From positions 1 to 64,000 of the forward strand of contig CANTAL010000696.1 in assembly GCA_947650365.1 (NCBI GenBank): DNA of 64,000 nucleotides. The letters run 5' to 3'. Each line of letters begins with the position of its first letter. The first letter of the stretch is position 1. The notes under the pieces were generated by a model, which was not told the DNA's origin, searched no databases, and saw nothing but the letters and a program-made list of their open reading frames with translations. Source of the DNA: Chamaelirium japonicum (Eukaryota > Streptophyta > Magnoliopsida > Liliales > Melanthiaceae). A program made the translations under genes and the position numbers. Positions 25,406-35,206 of the stretch are shown here, in pieces.

Positions 25406-26700
25406 CTCTACCTCTTTGAAGTGGTCTCAACAATCTAGCCCTAACCTTTACCTAGAATAAGAATTTATTGATTTTATATGTGAAAAACACGTCTAAATAG
25501 CCGCATTTAAAATGAAGACGTTAAACCACAAATTGCAAAAATATTAGAATGCAAGGGAAAATAAAGGAATAGAACAAGGCAAACCTTATTATCTCCTTCA
25601 CCCAAATCGGCATTGTTAATGCCTTCAGCACACGCAATCGCAGAATTGTGCGCACTAAAAGTGACAAACCCAAAATCCTTTCTCTTCGCAGCTGGCATAT
25701 TACGCATAAACTCAATTTTCTCAATCTCACCAAATTTCTTCAGACATGCCTTGACTCAATCCTCATCCCATGCAGCAGGTAAACCATCCACAAACATAGC
25801 TTTGACCTGATATCAAAATGCACATGACCATTGAAAACTTCTGACCACTTTGAGGATTCAAAATTAGTAAAATCCAATAGACACCCACTATGATTTTACA
25901 GACATAATATTGTATTGAGTATTGAAGTGAAAAACATCCATAACACCAATGATATACAAATACCTTCATTATGCTACATATTTTGAAGGAATAAGCATGC
26001 GTTTACATAACAACTCACCAAAGAGGTTACTGAATCATTCCATTTAGAGTTATCATGATAAAAGAATTGACTCAAAAAAGGGCTTAGTTTAATGTACCTG
26101 TGCCATTATTTCATCATCCGGTTCAATGAAAGAATAAGCAAAAGTAACCTTTGCAGATCGATCAACGCCAAAGATAATGTCCCTCCTTTGAAGGCGCCTG
26201 TATGAATCCATCGCTTCAGAACGAGATGAAAATTCCAAGAACGCAAACCCACGGTTCATCCCCTCATTGGTCGCATCTTCAACTAGTGTCAAATCCTCAA
26301 TGTTCTCAATTCCATAGGTTTTTAGCTTCTCCTTCAACTGAAAAACAAGATTACATATATGGTGGAGACTACAAACAACCTGAAATATTGTCCATAAGGA
26401 AACTTAATACGTCCTACTCACATGTTCTTTTGTCCATGTCTTGCATATGTTTCCCAGGAAAAGGGTGTCACTGTCTTGACTGGGGGCAACACCACATTGT
26501 TTTCCATTCACCATTGGATTCTTGAGCTCTGAAATAGCTCGTTTTGCTTGCTCTACAGTTGAGAAACGCAAGAATGCAAAGCCCTTATTCTTCTTTGTCA
26601 AGGGATTCATCATGAGCCTCACTTCAGTAATCTCCCCAACTTCGTTAAAGACTTTCTTAAAATCATCTTCTGTTGCATCCTTGTCTAAACTAAATGCTGA
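25406..26700 (-). pseudogene. Captured hnRNP Q/LIF2-like RRM gene fragment
   Basis: Four minus-strand exons keep consensus GT-AG borders: ~26698-26422 (RRM1; KNKGFAFLRFSTVEQAKRAI, then DTLFLGNICKTWTKEH opening RRM2), 26337-26098 (rest of RRM2; MNRGFAFLEFSSRSEAMDSY), 25806-25585 (RRM3; VKAMFVDGLPAAWDED and FGFVTFSAHNSAIACAEGI) and 25451-25406 (VRARLLRPLQRGRG, a linker typical of plant hnRNP Q/LIF2-like proteins). RRM domains bind RNA. An in-frame TGA at 25758-25756 breaks exon 3; start and C-terminus are missing. Retained introns show capture as genomic DNA, not as cDNA. Confidence 0.88.
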
Positions 26701-26740
26701 AACCACAAAAGAAAAAAGGAAATATATTTTATCATAGAAG

Positions 26741-28690
26741 CAAGGTTTTCTTTGGTCGTGATATCAGCTGATTCGAGTCGATACTGGTTTCGACCGTTTA
26801 AAAAAATCCAAAAGAAATTGCAGGCCGATACTGGTCTGACTCAGCTGATACGGATCGATTTTTTTCGATTTGGACCAAGTACCGGCTAGTGATTCGCTAT
26901 TGGCCAGTAGAAAACCAAGTCATACCGGCCGGTATGACTCGATATCGATAGTGTTTTGAGACCATGAAACCTAAAAATTTAATGATCCCTTAAAGGTAGA
27001 ATCATGAACTACTCATTGAAACAAAATGTCCTATTAAATTGAATTACCAATCTTTAGAAAATTTAACATAAAATAGGGCTTCAAATTAAGTAAAAACACT
27101 TTTTTAATTGAAATAGGGCACCATGATTTGTTTTTATTTTTTACCTGTACTTCCAAACTGTTGAATTAGTTAATTCAACTATCAAAAAACAAACACTAAA
27201 TCATTTCATGTATGATGATACATCAGCCCAACCTATACCAAGCTTTCTTGCTTCTGTTGCGGGTCTAAATCTTAGAAAACTCAATTCTCTTGGATTCACA
27301 ACTAACGGATTTGGAACAAATAACAAAGATAACAAAAAGAACTAAATAAACTAAAACAAAGACCATATTTATCTCACTTAGTTAAAAAGTATAAACATTT
27401 CACTATCAAAACTTCAAGACGGATGTTTGAGAGCTTCAAATGAGTTGAATCACTGAGTACCAGTCTAATGGCAGAAATCCATCCAAATAGGTTAATCCTA
27501 GTGTTTGGATCAGATTCAGCACAATGAAGCTACCTTCTTCAATGCATTGGACTTCACCAAACAATCACAACTAGTTGACATGATAGCCTTCAAGATACGT
27601 CTATTTTGAAGGGATGAATTCTCTAAGATCAGTCTATTTTGAAGTGAAACTAATTCAAGTAAAACATGAGGTATTTTCATTACTCATATAGTGTATACTA
27701 GAGTACAGGGCCGGCTTGATCATAAGGCCATTAAGGCAGTCACCTAACTGCCTAAGGCCCCACGTGAACAAAAGGCGTTCGAGGCGCAAAACGATTTAAT
27801 TTAGCTTGCATCAAACAGAACAAGTTGGCAATCAAACATTGCTCACATTAAAACGCAAAGAATGGAAGGAGGAAGAAAAATAATGAAAGACCATAAAACC
27901 CAGCAAAAAACAAGCACTTTCTTGATTAAAAAGAATATCTTATAACTAAACCCACCTGCTCCTCCTGCTCGTGCTCGAAATTCAGTATAAGGCTAACTTT
28001 GGGATCTCAGATATTCACATTCTTCACAGTTAACCACAACAATTTAAACCTCTGCAAAATTTGGGATCTCATATATTGAAACAATAAACCCTAATTGTGT
28101 CCTAATTTGAACGATCCAGCGGTTACAATCTCAGTATTTATTTACAACAAACAACAAACTAATCAAAATTGAAAAGCAAGCTTTCAAACATTGGGAGTGA
28201 TCATAGCAGATTTAAAGGAATTTTTTGAAGTCTTTTGAATCTCTACTCCAAATCTTTGACGGATCTAAGGTCAACGAAATAATGACGGCCTGATCGGATT
28301 GGATCGAATCGGATCACACCAAAAAAAAAAAAAGAGAGACACCACAGCCTGATCGGATCACACCCAAAAAAAAAAAGAGAGAGGGAGGGGGCGAACCTGT
28401 CGAGTTCCCTATTACCAGCGGCGGCTCCGGCCCCTTTGCTCCGATGCCCTCCTCCTTGCTCCGGCGCGCCGCTACGTGCAGCCCACCACAGAAATTGGGA
28501 AGGGGTGGAGAGGGATCGGTGTTTAGGGCTTAGGAAAAGGGGCGGCTGAAGAGATTGAGAAGGGCTACGGGGATTTCGGGGGGGGATAGAGAGGGGAAGG
28601 TGTGAGAATTTTTCGGGATTGAGAGAGAGAAATTTGGGCGCGCAGAGGAGATATAATGGGTGAGGGTGGCGGGAATGAGATTAGCGATCA
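26741..28690. other. CACTA interior, unassigned
   Basis: No gene seen. 26755-26960 repeats motifs such as CCGATAC(T/G)G and GGTATGACTCGATATCG. A CAGGGCCGGCTTGATC hAT-like terminus is at about 27706. 28390-28490 is GC-rich and could be a 5' untranslated exon of the captured hnRNP Q gene (a possible donor CAG|GTTCGC on the minus strand near 28396), but this is a guess. Confidence 0.4.
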
Positions 28691-28698
28691 GGTTGGAG

Positions 28699-28919
28699 TA
28701 CGGGTGTCAACGGATCGGGTCGTGTCGGGTTTGTGTCGTGTCGGGTCTTCATGGGTCTACCGTGTCCAATCCCTAAACCTGGACCCGACCTGTTCATAAA
28801 ACGGGTCTATTGTGTCGACCATTTTACGACCCGAACCCATTTAGGCCTGACCTAGACCCGCTAACTTCGTGTCGGGTCGTGTCGGGTCTGCCGTGCCGGG
28901 TCCGAAATTGCCAGCCCTA
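28699..28919 (+). mobile_element. hAT-like MITE (GGGTCGTG family), copy 2
   Basis: TACGGGTGTCAA start, TTGCCAGCCCTA end, exact 8-bp duplication GGTTGGAG (28691-28698 and 28920-28927). At 221 bp it is about half the size of the other copies, so internally deleted. It is inside the CACTA element and next to or within an older remnant of the same family. Confidence 0.93.
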
Positions 28920-28927
28920 GGTTGGAG

Positions 28928-29960
28928 TCGTGTCTAGTTTAGGGTCGTTGCAATGCCCTAGACCCGGACCCAACCCATTTAACCACTACAACATAAATGA
29001 TCTATTGCGGCGGGATAAACGACGGCCATCCCTACCCGGCCAGAAAAGGAATCAAATCCGGTGGCCATTCAACACCGCCGGAAAAGCTTGAGCAAATACG
29101 ACGTCTAATGTCCACCGGTTGAAATAAAATAAGCAAATCCGGCGGCCAAAGTCCACTGGCCAGAAAAAAAGATAAAATCTGGCGGCCAAAGTCCACCGGC
29201 CGAAAAAAAAAATAAAAATAAATCCGGTGGCCAAAGTCCACCGGCCAAAATAAAAGAGAAAATCCGGCAGCCATCCAATACCGCCGAAAAAGCTTGAGCA
29301 GATCTGGTTCCCGGCCAACGGTCACCAGTAAAAAATTAGCAAATTCGGGTGGTGGGGGAGGTGTCGGAGAGGGAGGAGGAGATGAACACTCTCCTCCTTC
29401 ATCGTCGTCATTGCTGGTTGGCCTACACTGAAGATGGAGCAAAAAAAACTAGTCATCTCTAACAGGATAAATATATATAATCCTAATCATTAAGTAGGTT
29501 TGATGGATAGGAGAGCTGGTAAATGCATCGTGTGTCACGCAGGTGGGATCTCAGATCGAAGTTGGGTATAGGCGATACATTAAATATTATGACTGGGCAT
29601 ACGGGTGGTGGGTTTCGGGTCTCGCATGTTGGCTGTTCGGTTGCAGTGCCAGTTTTTTTTAATTTTATTTATGCACGTATAAGCGGAGGCCGGCTCAGCC
29701 CCCACAAAAAGGGAAGCATATGCAGCAACATAGCCGTTGTTAAAGCCCATGTATAAGCGGCAAATTGATCGTTTAAAACTTCTGCGACGGGTGCATATGC
29801 GGCCACCAGTTTCGGCGGCCAAGTTACCGAAAAAATATTTAACCGGTCATATTTAGCCACCGATAAAGTCCAGATTTGTTGTAGTGAACTAATCTTGTTT
29901 AGACCCTAAACTCGTACCAAACCCGTTTAAAAACAGGTAGACCCAATAAGACGGTTGTGG
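28928..29960 (+). mobile_element. Older hAT-like remnant split by a small CACTA element
   Basis: 28928-28983 (GTCGTGTCTAG... then CCCATTTAAC) and 29887-29960 (AACTAATC...AAACCCGTTTAAAAAC) together follow the interior of the copy at 301-757, which reads continuously through CCCGTTTAACTAATCGTG. The 28984-29886 element interrupts them. The outer termini are not identifiable. Confidence 0.65.
28984..29886. mobile_element. Small CACTA-type element
   Basis: CACTACAACA at the left and TGTTGTAGTG at the right (perfect 10-bp inverted termini), with 3-bp duplication AAC (28981-28983, 29887-29889). Inside are repeats of CCGGCGGCC/GGCCGGTGG type blocks, notably 29110-29280. No transposase is present. 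The interior and subterminal motifs differ from those of the enclosing CACTA element, so it is another family. Open frames on the minus strand (29032-29442) follow the repeat and are not convincing genes. Confidence 0.88.
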
Positions 29961-29989
29961 GATTTTAAATTCTTGCATTCTCCTAACGA

Positions 29990-30960
29990 TTTTATGACGT
30001 ACGAAAAACATCGCCATAAAAAATTGAGAATCTGCGCCGTCATAAACAATGTTTCCAAAAATAAGGAATTTTGCGATGGATAACTATGTCGCCGATTGCA
30101 ACTAGCAGCATACTTAGTCTCGTCGCTAAAACTTTTAATTTTTCGCGACTAAATTTATTTCGTCGTAAAAAGTAAACAATTTAGCGACATCTTATTGTGT
30201 CGCTAAATAGTTATTTATCGTCGCCAAAAAAGTCCCCTTATAGACGCGAAAATTTTATTTTACAGAATGATTCTGCGACGCACGTACAATGTCGCTATAA
30301 AAAATTAAGAATCTGCGATGCCATAAACACGAATTTCACGACGCACAATTACGACACCAATTGCAACTAGCAGCGCACTTAGTCCCGTCGCCAAAATTTT
30401 TAATTTTCCGTGACATAATTTATTTCGTCGCTAAACATAAATAATTTAGCGACGTCTAACTGCGTCGCCAAATAACCATTTATCATCACCAAAAAAATTT
30501 ATCCGGCCTTATAGGCGCGAACTCAACTATGCTATGAAACCTTTAGCGACACGATTTTGCAACGAATAAGATATTGCGTCACAAAAAGGCAACTTTCGGT
30601 GACGTAAAAGGATTTGCGTCGTCATATACAATGTTTCCAAAAAATAAAAAATTTTGCGACGCATAACTATGTCGCCGATTGCAACTAGCAGCATATTTAG
30701 TCTCGTCGCCAAAATTTTTAATTTTTCGCGACATAATTTATTTCGTCGCTAAACGTAAATAATTTAGCGACGTCTAACTGTGTCGCCAAATAGTCATTTA
30801 CCATCGCCAAAAACCTTTATCCTCCTAGGCGCGAACTCAACTATGATAGCAAACCTTTAGCGACATAATTTTGCGACGAATAAGATATGGCGTCGTGAAA
30901 AGGCAAATTTCGGTGACGAAAAAGGATATGCGTCGCAGATAAATGTCGCTAAATGTGCAA
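29990..30960. repeat. Right subterminal repeats of the large CACTA element
   Basis: Three diverged tandem units, marked by ATTGCAACTAGCAGC at about 30094, 30360 and 30679, each with many GCGACG/CGTCGC motifs and TTTAGCGAC blocks. They end at the CACTA terminus. Confidence 0.88.
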
Positions 30961-31228
30961 TTTCTTGTAGTGTTTGTGGGTCTGATAGGTTGACTATGGA
31001 TATGAACTAGCATAGGATATCCTGGAACAATCATGATCTTCTGTCAGTATCATTTTGAACAAAGACATGAATGGTCCCTTAGTATTTTTTTTCTTTTAAA
31101 ATCGATCCAGATCGTGTTTTTCAAAATTGAGTGACTCTCCAAATGTTAAAAAAAAAATATATTTTCATTACAAAATTATATATGTATATTTTGAAACAAG
31201 TTCCCACACTTGTATTGTGTAAAGGGCC

Positions 31229-31239
31229 AAGTGGGAGAT
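31229..31239 (+). promoter_or_regulatory. Copia polypurine tract
   Basis: AAGTGGGAGAT directly precedes the 3' LTR; it primes plus-strand synthesis in copia elements. Confidence 0.93.
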
Positions 31240-31665
31240 TGTTGATTTTTGATGGCCTTTTACGGGAGAGTTACTGAACTAGGTGGACCGGGTTGGTTGT
31301 CGCGGTCCTGGTCAGACCAGGCGACTCAACCAAGAGGCTTGACAGGGTTGGTGGTGAACCTAGCCTCATTCTCATATGCACTCAATAATCGGTGGATGCC
31401 TTGATAGGTTGCGTCTATCGGTTGGACACATCTATTATAAATAGATATGCAGGGGTGAAGTCCCCATACACACGTCTTTAGAGCCGCCGTTGTGAATCCA
31501 GAGGGATTTAGAAGGACCCATCGAATCTGCGGGAGACGACAGCGTGTGGAAGATCTTCACCCGGTATTGCGAACGATCTCTCTCGTCACACGAAGGTATG
31601 TTCTTCATCCAAGACGACGATCTCGGTCTGTCGATCGGGATTGTTCTCGTGTAGAAAACCCAACA
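31240..31665 (+). repeat. 3' LTR of the Ty1-copia element
   Basis: Same length and ends as the 5' LTR; TATA box at 31436-31443; followed by the duplicated ATGTT. Confidence 0.97.
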
Positions 31666-31824
31666 ATGTTAAGGAAATCTTGAGTTTCCTGCATTTTGGA
31701 CAAAGAGCATTTAGTCTCATATAAGAAAAAAAACATCAGGTACTGTGCTCCTGAGGAGATTTTTGAGGCTATGGATTGCAGGGGGGCTCCCCAGACCCCT
31801 GCAATTCCAGCTAAGAGTCTTCAT
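31666..31824 (-). pseudogene. LINE ORF2 start (endonuclease N-terminus)
   Basis: On the minus strand ATG at 31824 opens a frame with LSWNCRGLG, the hallmark N-terminus of plant LINE endonucleases. A frame change near 31730, where one extra T appears, is followed by an ETKCS segment typical of the Mg-binding glutamate region. The frame is cut at 31666 by the copia insertion and continues at 14169. The ORF2 ATG overlaps the ORF1 stop as ATGA. Confidence 0.85.
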
Positions 31825-32866
31825 TGATCCAGTGACAACTGCATACGTGCAGTTGCCACCTGGTTATCAGAGTAAGAACCTGATTGATCTGTAGAAGTTG
31901 AAAGAGCTTTAACTTTTTTAGGCCCAATTATACTCTCACCATCTACCCCGTCTCTCGGAGGCCGAACGCGCTTCGGGGCCTTAGGGCGTGGGGGCAGATC
32001 TCGGGTCCGGACCAACCCATCCAACCAAGGAGGGGCGGACCAACCCATCGGACCAGAATCTTCCTCAGAAAGAGTTGAATTCTGCACATGAATGTCGGGT
32101 TTGTTGCAAGAAGAGATTCCCTGTATCTTGGAAGAAGGATGGCTTCAAGTGCACTATGGACTTCTGCATTTTGCTATATTTCAAGATGGAAGAGGGCTTC
32201 ATCTCACTTCGAACAGTTCTTGGAAACATGACCTATATGACCATAGATATCGCAATATCTTGGGAGTCTCTCGTACTTCAGCAGTATGTCAATGGATTTG
32301 CCGTCATTGTAGAGATCAACTCTAACTTTCTCCAAGAGCGGTTTGTCGATGTCCATGAGACGGACCTTGAACCGAGCAAAAAGACTCCATTGATTTTCCG
32401 CGCCTAACTCGATCGGTTTTAGAATCCCGACTTCATTGGTGATTATAGCAATCGACTCCTTAGTCATATAAACCCTAGGGATGTCAAAAGCTTGTACCCA
32501 AATCTCCATTTCGTCAAACGTGTAATCTTTGGGTTGTAGATGATGAACGCATCAGCGCGTCACGATTGAAGCACCACGGCCCATATCTCATAATTTTTTC
32601 GAGGCTATGCGGGGAATCAAATTCAAAGAGGAAGGAGGAGTCATGGAAATATCAGAAATCTTCACTTTGCCCAGACTCACCCAAGCTTTCCTGATGGATT
32701 CTTTGAAGAAGGTTATTCTGATGGGTTTATCTGTAAGTACCTTGCCGATAAGGGATGATTCAATAACTCCATCTTTCCTCTTTTCTGAGTCTCCAAACGA
32801 AGTCGAAGCCTCGATCTTGGTGTCTCTAAATTTTTGCAGGAGATCATCCACTGAAAGGTTTGCCAT
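31821..32866 (-). pseudogene. LINE ORF1 (DUF4283-type, zinc knuckle)
   Basis: Minus-strand pieces: MANLSVDDLLQKF N-terminus (32866-32588), a middle part with the LEIWVQ-like MEIWVQAFDIPRVYMT and LRY-type KYERLPRYCDIYGHIGHVSKNC (32509-32204, a CCHC-like knuckle), and an acidic/basic tail ending MQLSLDQ then TGA at 31823-31821. This is the RNA-binding ORF1 partner that coats LINE RNA. Frameshifts near 32588 and 32150 break it. The stop overlaps the ORF2 start. Confidence 0.85.
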
Positions 32867-33048
32867 TGACGTGGGCTAAGGGAGAGGAAAACACAGGGAT
32901 GCAATGAGGAATGTATGGCTAGGAGGGGAAGGGGAAGGGCTCGGATAAGGGAAGGATCAGAAAGAGGGGTGGCGGGGGGAGGGAAAGGGGGGAGAGACAA
33001 GGGGGAGACAGCTCGCACCCTAGGGCGAGAGAAAAAAAACCAATTCAA
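32867..33048 (-). other. LINE 5' leader
   Basis: Pyrimidine-rich on the minus strand (TCTCCCCCC/CTTTCC), ending in CTCTCGCCC near the proposed 5' end of the LINE. The minus frame through it is compositional. Confidence 0.5.
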
Positions 33049-33064
33049 AAAAAACAGGGTAACG

Positions 33065-33815
33065 GTTCAATTAAAAAAGAGTGACAAATTGGACCCAAAA
33101 GTAACAAACTAACAATTGGGTTCAAAAAGAGTAATAAGGAATTTAGGGTTTTTTACAAATCAACCCCTATAATCTTTTCTATTTACATGTAAGCCCTTGT
33201 AAAGTTAATATATATTTATGTACAAACCCCTTAAATCATCTAAGATTTATATATCGACCCCTATTGTTAGTTGGCATTCAAAATAAAAAAATATTTGTGA
33301 AATATTTCTTCATTTGACTGTTATTTTATTAATTTAAAAAAAAAATTGATTTACCAATTATTTTAATTACTTAAATTAACATATCTTTATTGAACATAGA
33401 CTTAACCGAGTACGATTTTGTTCCAACCTCCTTAAAGAGGTTGGAACAAAATCATACTCGACTTAACCCAAAACAAACATAGGCATAACCTAAATCTAAC
33501 TTGGACCTAATCCGCAAAATTCTCACATTGGAGGGGTATTTACAGAGTTTAGGTTAAATATTAAGAATAAAATCAAAAATATTATCTCGTTTTGGATGTC
33601 AGCTAACTATAGGAGTCAATATATAATCTTTAAATAATTGAGAGGTTTATATGTAAATATCACATTTATAGGGTTTATTTATATATAGAGAAGATTGTAA
33701 GGGTTGATTTGTAAAAAACCCAAGAATTTATTCTAAAAAATGTCGCTTGAGACTTTTCAGTAACAGCAAACTTTTTCTATATATCCTTAACATTAAAACG
33801 AAAAATTTTAAGGAA
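33065..33815 (-). repeat. Right arm of the inverted repeat around the LINE (split)
   Basis: 33065-33145 and 33731-33815 together align in reverse complement with 10040-10168. The gap is exactly the Mutator-like MITE 33146-33721. Shared blocks include AAAAAGAGT, TATCCTTAA and GGAACCTAT. Similarity is moderate, so the element is old. Confidence 0.45.
33146..33721. mobile_element. Mutator-like MITE with ~35 bp TIRs
   Basis: Left end GGGTTTTTTACAAATCAACC and right end GGTTGATTTGTAAAAAACCC are inverted repeats that extend about 35 bp with few mismatches (next blocks TATAATCTTTTCT and AGAAGATTGTA). The 9-bp flanks AGGAATTTA (33137-33145) and AAGAATTTA (33722-33730) match at 8 of 9, the duplication size of Mutator-like elements. 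A separate 23-bp stem (33407-33429 with 33438-33460, one mismatch, 8-nt loop) lies near the middle. No coding capacity. Confidence 0.83.
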
Positions 33816-34009
33816 CCTATTACCAATTTGCTCAATTATCTTCATACTTTCTAGAAAAAGCCACTGATCTGAACAACTTTATACTGCCTATCTATCTTGG
33901 TATAATGCATGTGTTATAGAAAATTAAGCTAAGCTCCAACCATAACAAGCCAAGCTAATGGTGGTTGACCTAGGGGCTGAATCTTCGTCACTCAATAATT
34001 CACTTTCAG

Positions 34010-34041
34010 TGACGCCGATTGAGCAATGGAGTTCACAAAAA

Positions 34042-34129
<88 letters not shown>

Positions 34130-34544
34130 TTGTAGACTCTCGGTATGAACACCGTGGAGCGAACTTTCCTTCAAGACGGTTGTTGGTATGTTTTGCATTG
34201 TAACGTGCGAATCCAGATCGTTGGTATCATGTTCACACGATTATGAAGTAAAACAGCAGTTATGTTACCTTATCCGTTTCGATCTTTAGACAACTTTGAG
34301 CGGCGACACCGATTGAGCAATGGAGTTCACAAAAGCATCTCTCTGTCTTTGTTCGACTCTCGGTATGAACACCGTGGAGCGAACTTTCCTTCAAGACGGT
34401 TGTTGGTATTTTTTTTTCTTCTAAATATTGTTGTTGCATTGTAGCGTGCGAATCCAGACCGTTGATATCATGTTCACATGGTTATGAAGTAAAATAGCAG
34501 TTATGATGCTTTCTCCGTTTCGATCTTTAGACAACTTTGAGCCC
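34010..34544 (+). repeat. Tandem duplication, one copy with an expanded CT tract
   Basis: Unit 1 (about 34010-34304) and unit 2 (about 34305-34544) share CCGATTGAGCAATGGAGTTC, GACTCTCGGTATGAACACCG, CGTGCGAATCCAGA and TTTAGACAACTTTGAGC. Unit 1 has about 80 bp of CT where unit 2 has only CATCTCTCTGTC. I recognise no gene in either unit. Confidence 0.88.
34044..34126. repeat. (TC)n microsatellite
   Basis: About 83 bp of uninterrupted CT/TC in the first unit of the tandem duplication. Confidence 0.96.
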
Positions 34545-34768
34545 ATTCTCTAGCGCTCTGTCCTCACACGGCTTGGCCGGTCCATAAAAAAAAAAAAAAA
34601 AAACTCTTTCCGGCACCCACTGAAGAGTGAAAGAGATGTGTGAGTCCAGTTTGCTCCCATATTCATATATCCATAGAGTGGAGGATTGCCACCCAATGAA
34701 TGCTGACATCCCAGAACAGATTGTTGCAATAGGCGACGCTTGCACTCCCATTAGGCATTAGCTGGGAG

Positions 34769-35206
34769 TAGGGCTGGCAATTTCGGACCTGACACGGCAG
34801 ACCCAACACGAAATTAGCGGGTCTGGGTCAGGGCTAAACGGGTTCAGGTCGTAAACGGATCGACATGATAGACCCGTTTAATAAACGGGTCGGGTCCGGG
34901 TTTAGGGTCTGGACACGATAGACCCGGGAAGACCCATTTAAAATTCAACGGATCATGTTAGGTCGGGTCCACCCGCAATCCGATACTGTATTATACAGTA
35001 CTAGCGGGTCTATCGGGTAAGGTCGGGTCGAGTCGGATTGGGTCGGATCGGGTCAACTGAATAGACCCGTGTGGTAAACGGGTCTTACAGGGTCTACCCG
35101 TTTATTAGCGGGTCGGGTACGGGTTTAGGATTTAGACACGATTAGTTGAACGGGTCGGGTCGGACACGACACGAACCTGACACGACACGCCCCGTTGACA
35201 CCCCTA
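34769..35206 (-). mobile_element. hAT-like MITE (GGGTCGTG family), copy 3
   Basis: TAGGGCTGGCAA start and TTGACACCCCTA end, exact 8-bp duplication GCTGGGAG (34761-34768 and 35207-35214). Opposite orientation to the copy at 301. Interior rich in GACCCG/CGGGTC. No coding capacity. Confidence 0.95.

Larger units (their letters stand above)
22837..30972. mobile_element. CACTA transposon carrying host gene fragments
   Basis: Termini are CACTACAAGAAAA at 22837 and TTTCTTGTAGTG at 30961-30972, perfect 12-bp CACTA inverted repeats, with 3-bp target duplication TTT on both sides (22834-22836, 30973-30975). Subterminal regions are packed with CGTCGC/GCGACG motifs. I found no transposase frame, so it is non-autonomous. 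Its interior holds fragments of a KIN-14 kinesin and an hnRNP Q-like gene on the minus strand, an hAT-like MITE and a smaller CACTA element. It is inserted in the 3' untranslated part of the copia element. Confidence 0.95.
14170..31665 (+). mobile_element. Full-length Ty1-copia retrotransposon with nested insertions
   Basis: Two 426-bp LTRs (14170-14595 and 31240-31665) begin TGTTG and end CCAACA. They are flanked by the exact 5-bp duplication ATGTT (14165-14169 and 31666-31670). Primer-binding site and polypurine tract are in place. By hand count the LTRs differ at 24 of 426 positions, 22 of them transitions. Inside are gag-pol (16322-22362), a solo LTR (17530-19483) and a CACTA transposon (22837-30972). 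Removing these leaves about 7.4 kb, a longish copia with a 1.7 kb leader between PBS and gag. It lies within LINE ORF2. Confidence 0.97.
10169..33048 (-). mobile_element. L1-type LINE, split by a Ty1-copia insertion
   Basis: In minus orientation the element runs from a 5' leader near 33048 through ORF1 (32866-31821) and ORF2 (starting 31824) to a poly(A) tail seen as poly(T) at 10169-10179. ORF2 is interrupted after the first ~50 codons by the copia element 14170-31665 and resumes at 14169. Without that insertion it would be about 5.4 kb, normal for a plant L1. The ORF order, the endonuclease, reverse transcriptase, zf-RVT and RNase H domains and the poly(A) tail all agree. No target duplication of its own could be read. 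All frames are decayed. Confidence 0.88.

Noticed and set aside
24454-26706. Functional kinesin or hnRNP gene
   Set aside because: The kinesin lacks its P-loop half, the RRM gene lacks both ends and has an in-frame TGA, and both are inside a CACTA transposon.
29032-29442. 136-codon minus frame
   Set aside because: It follows CGGYGGCC tandem repeats in the small CACTA element.
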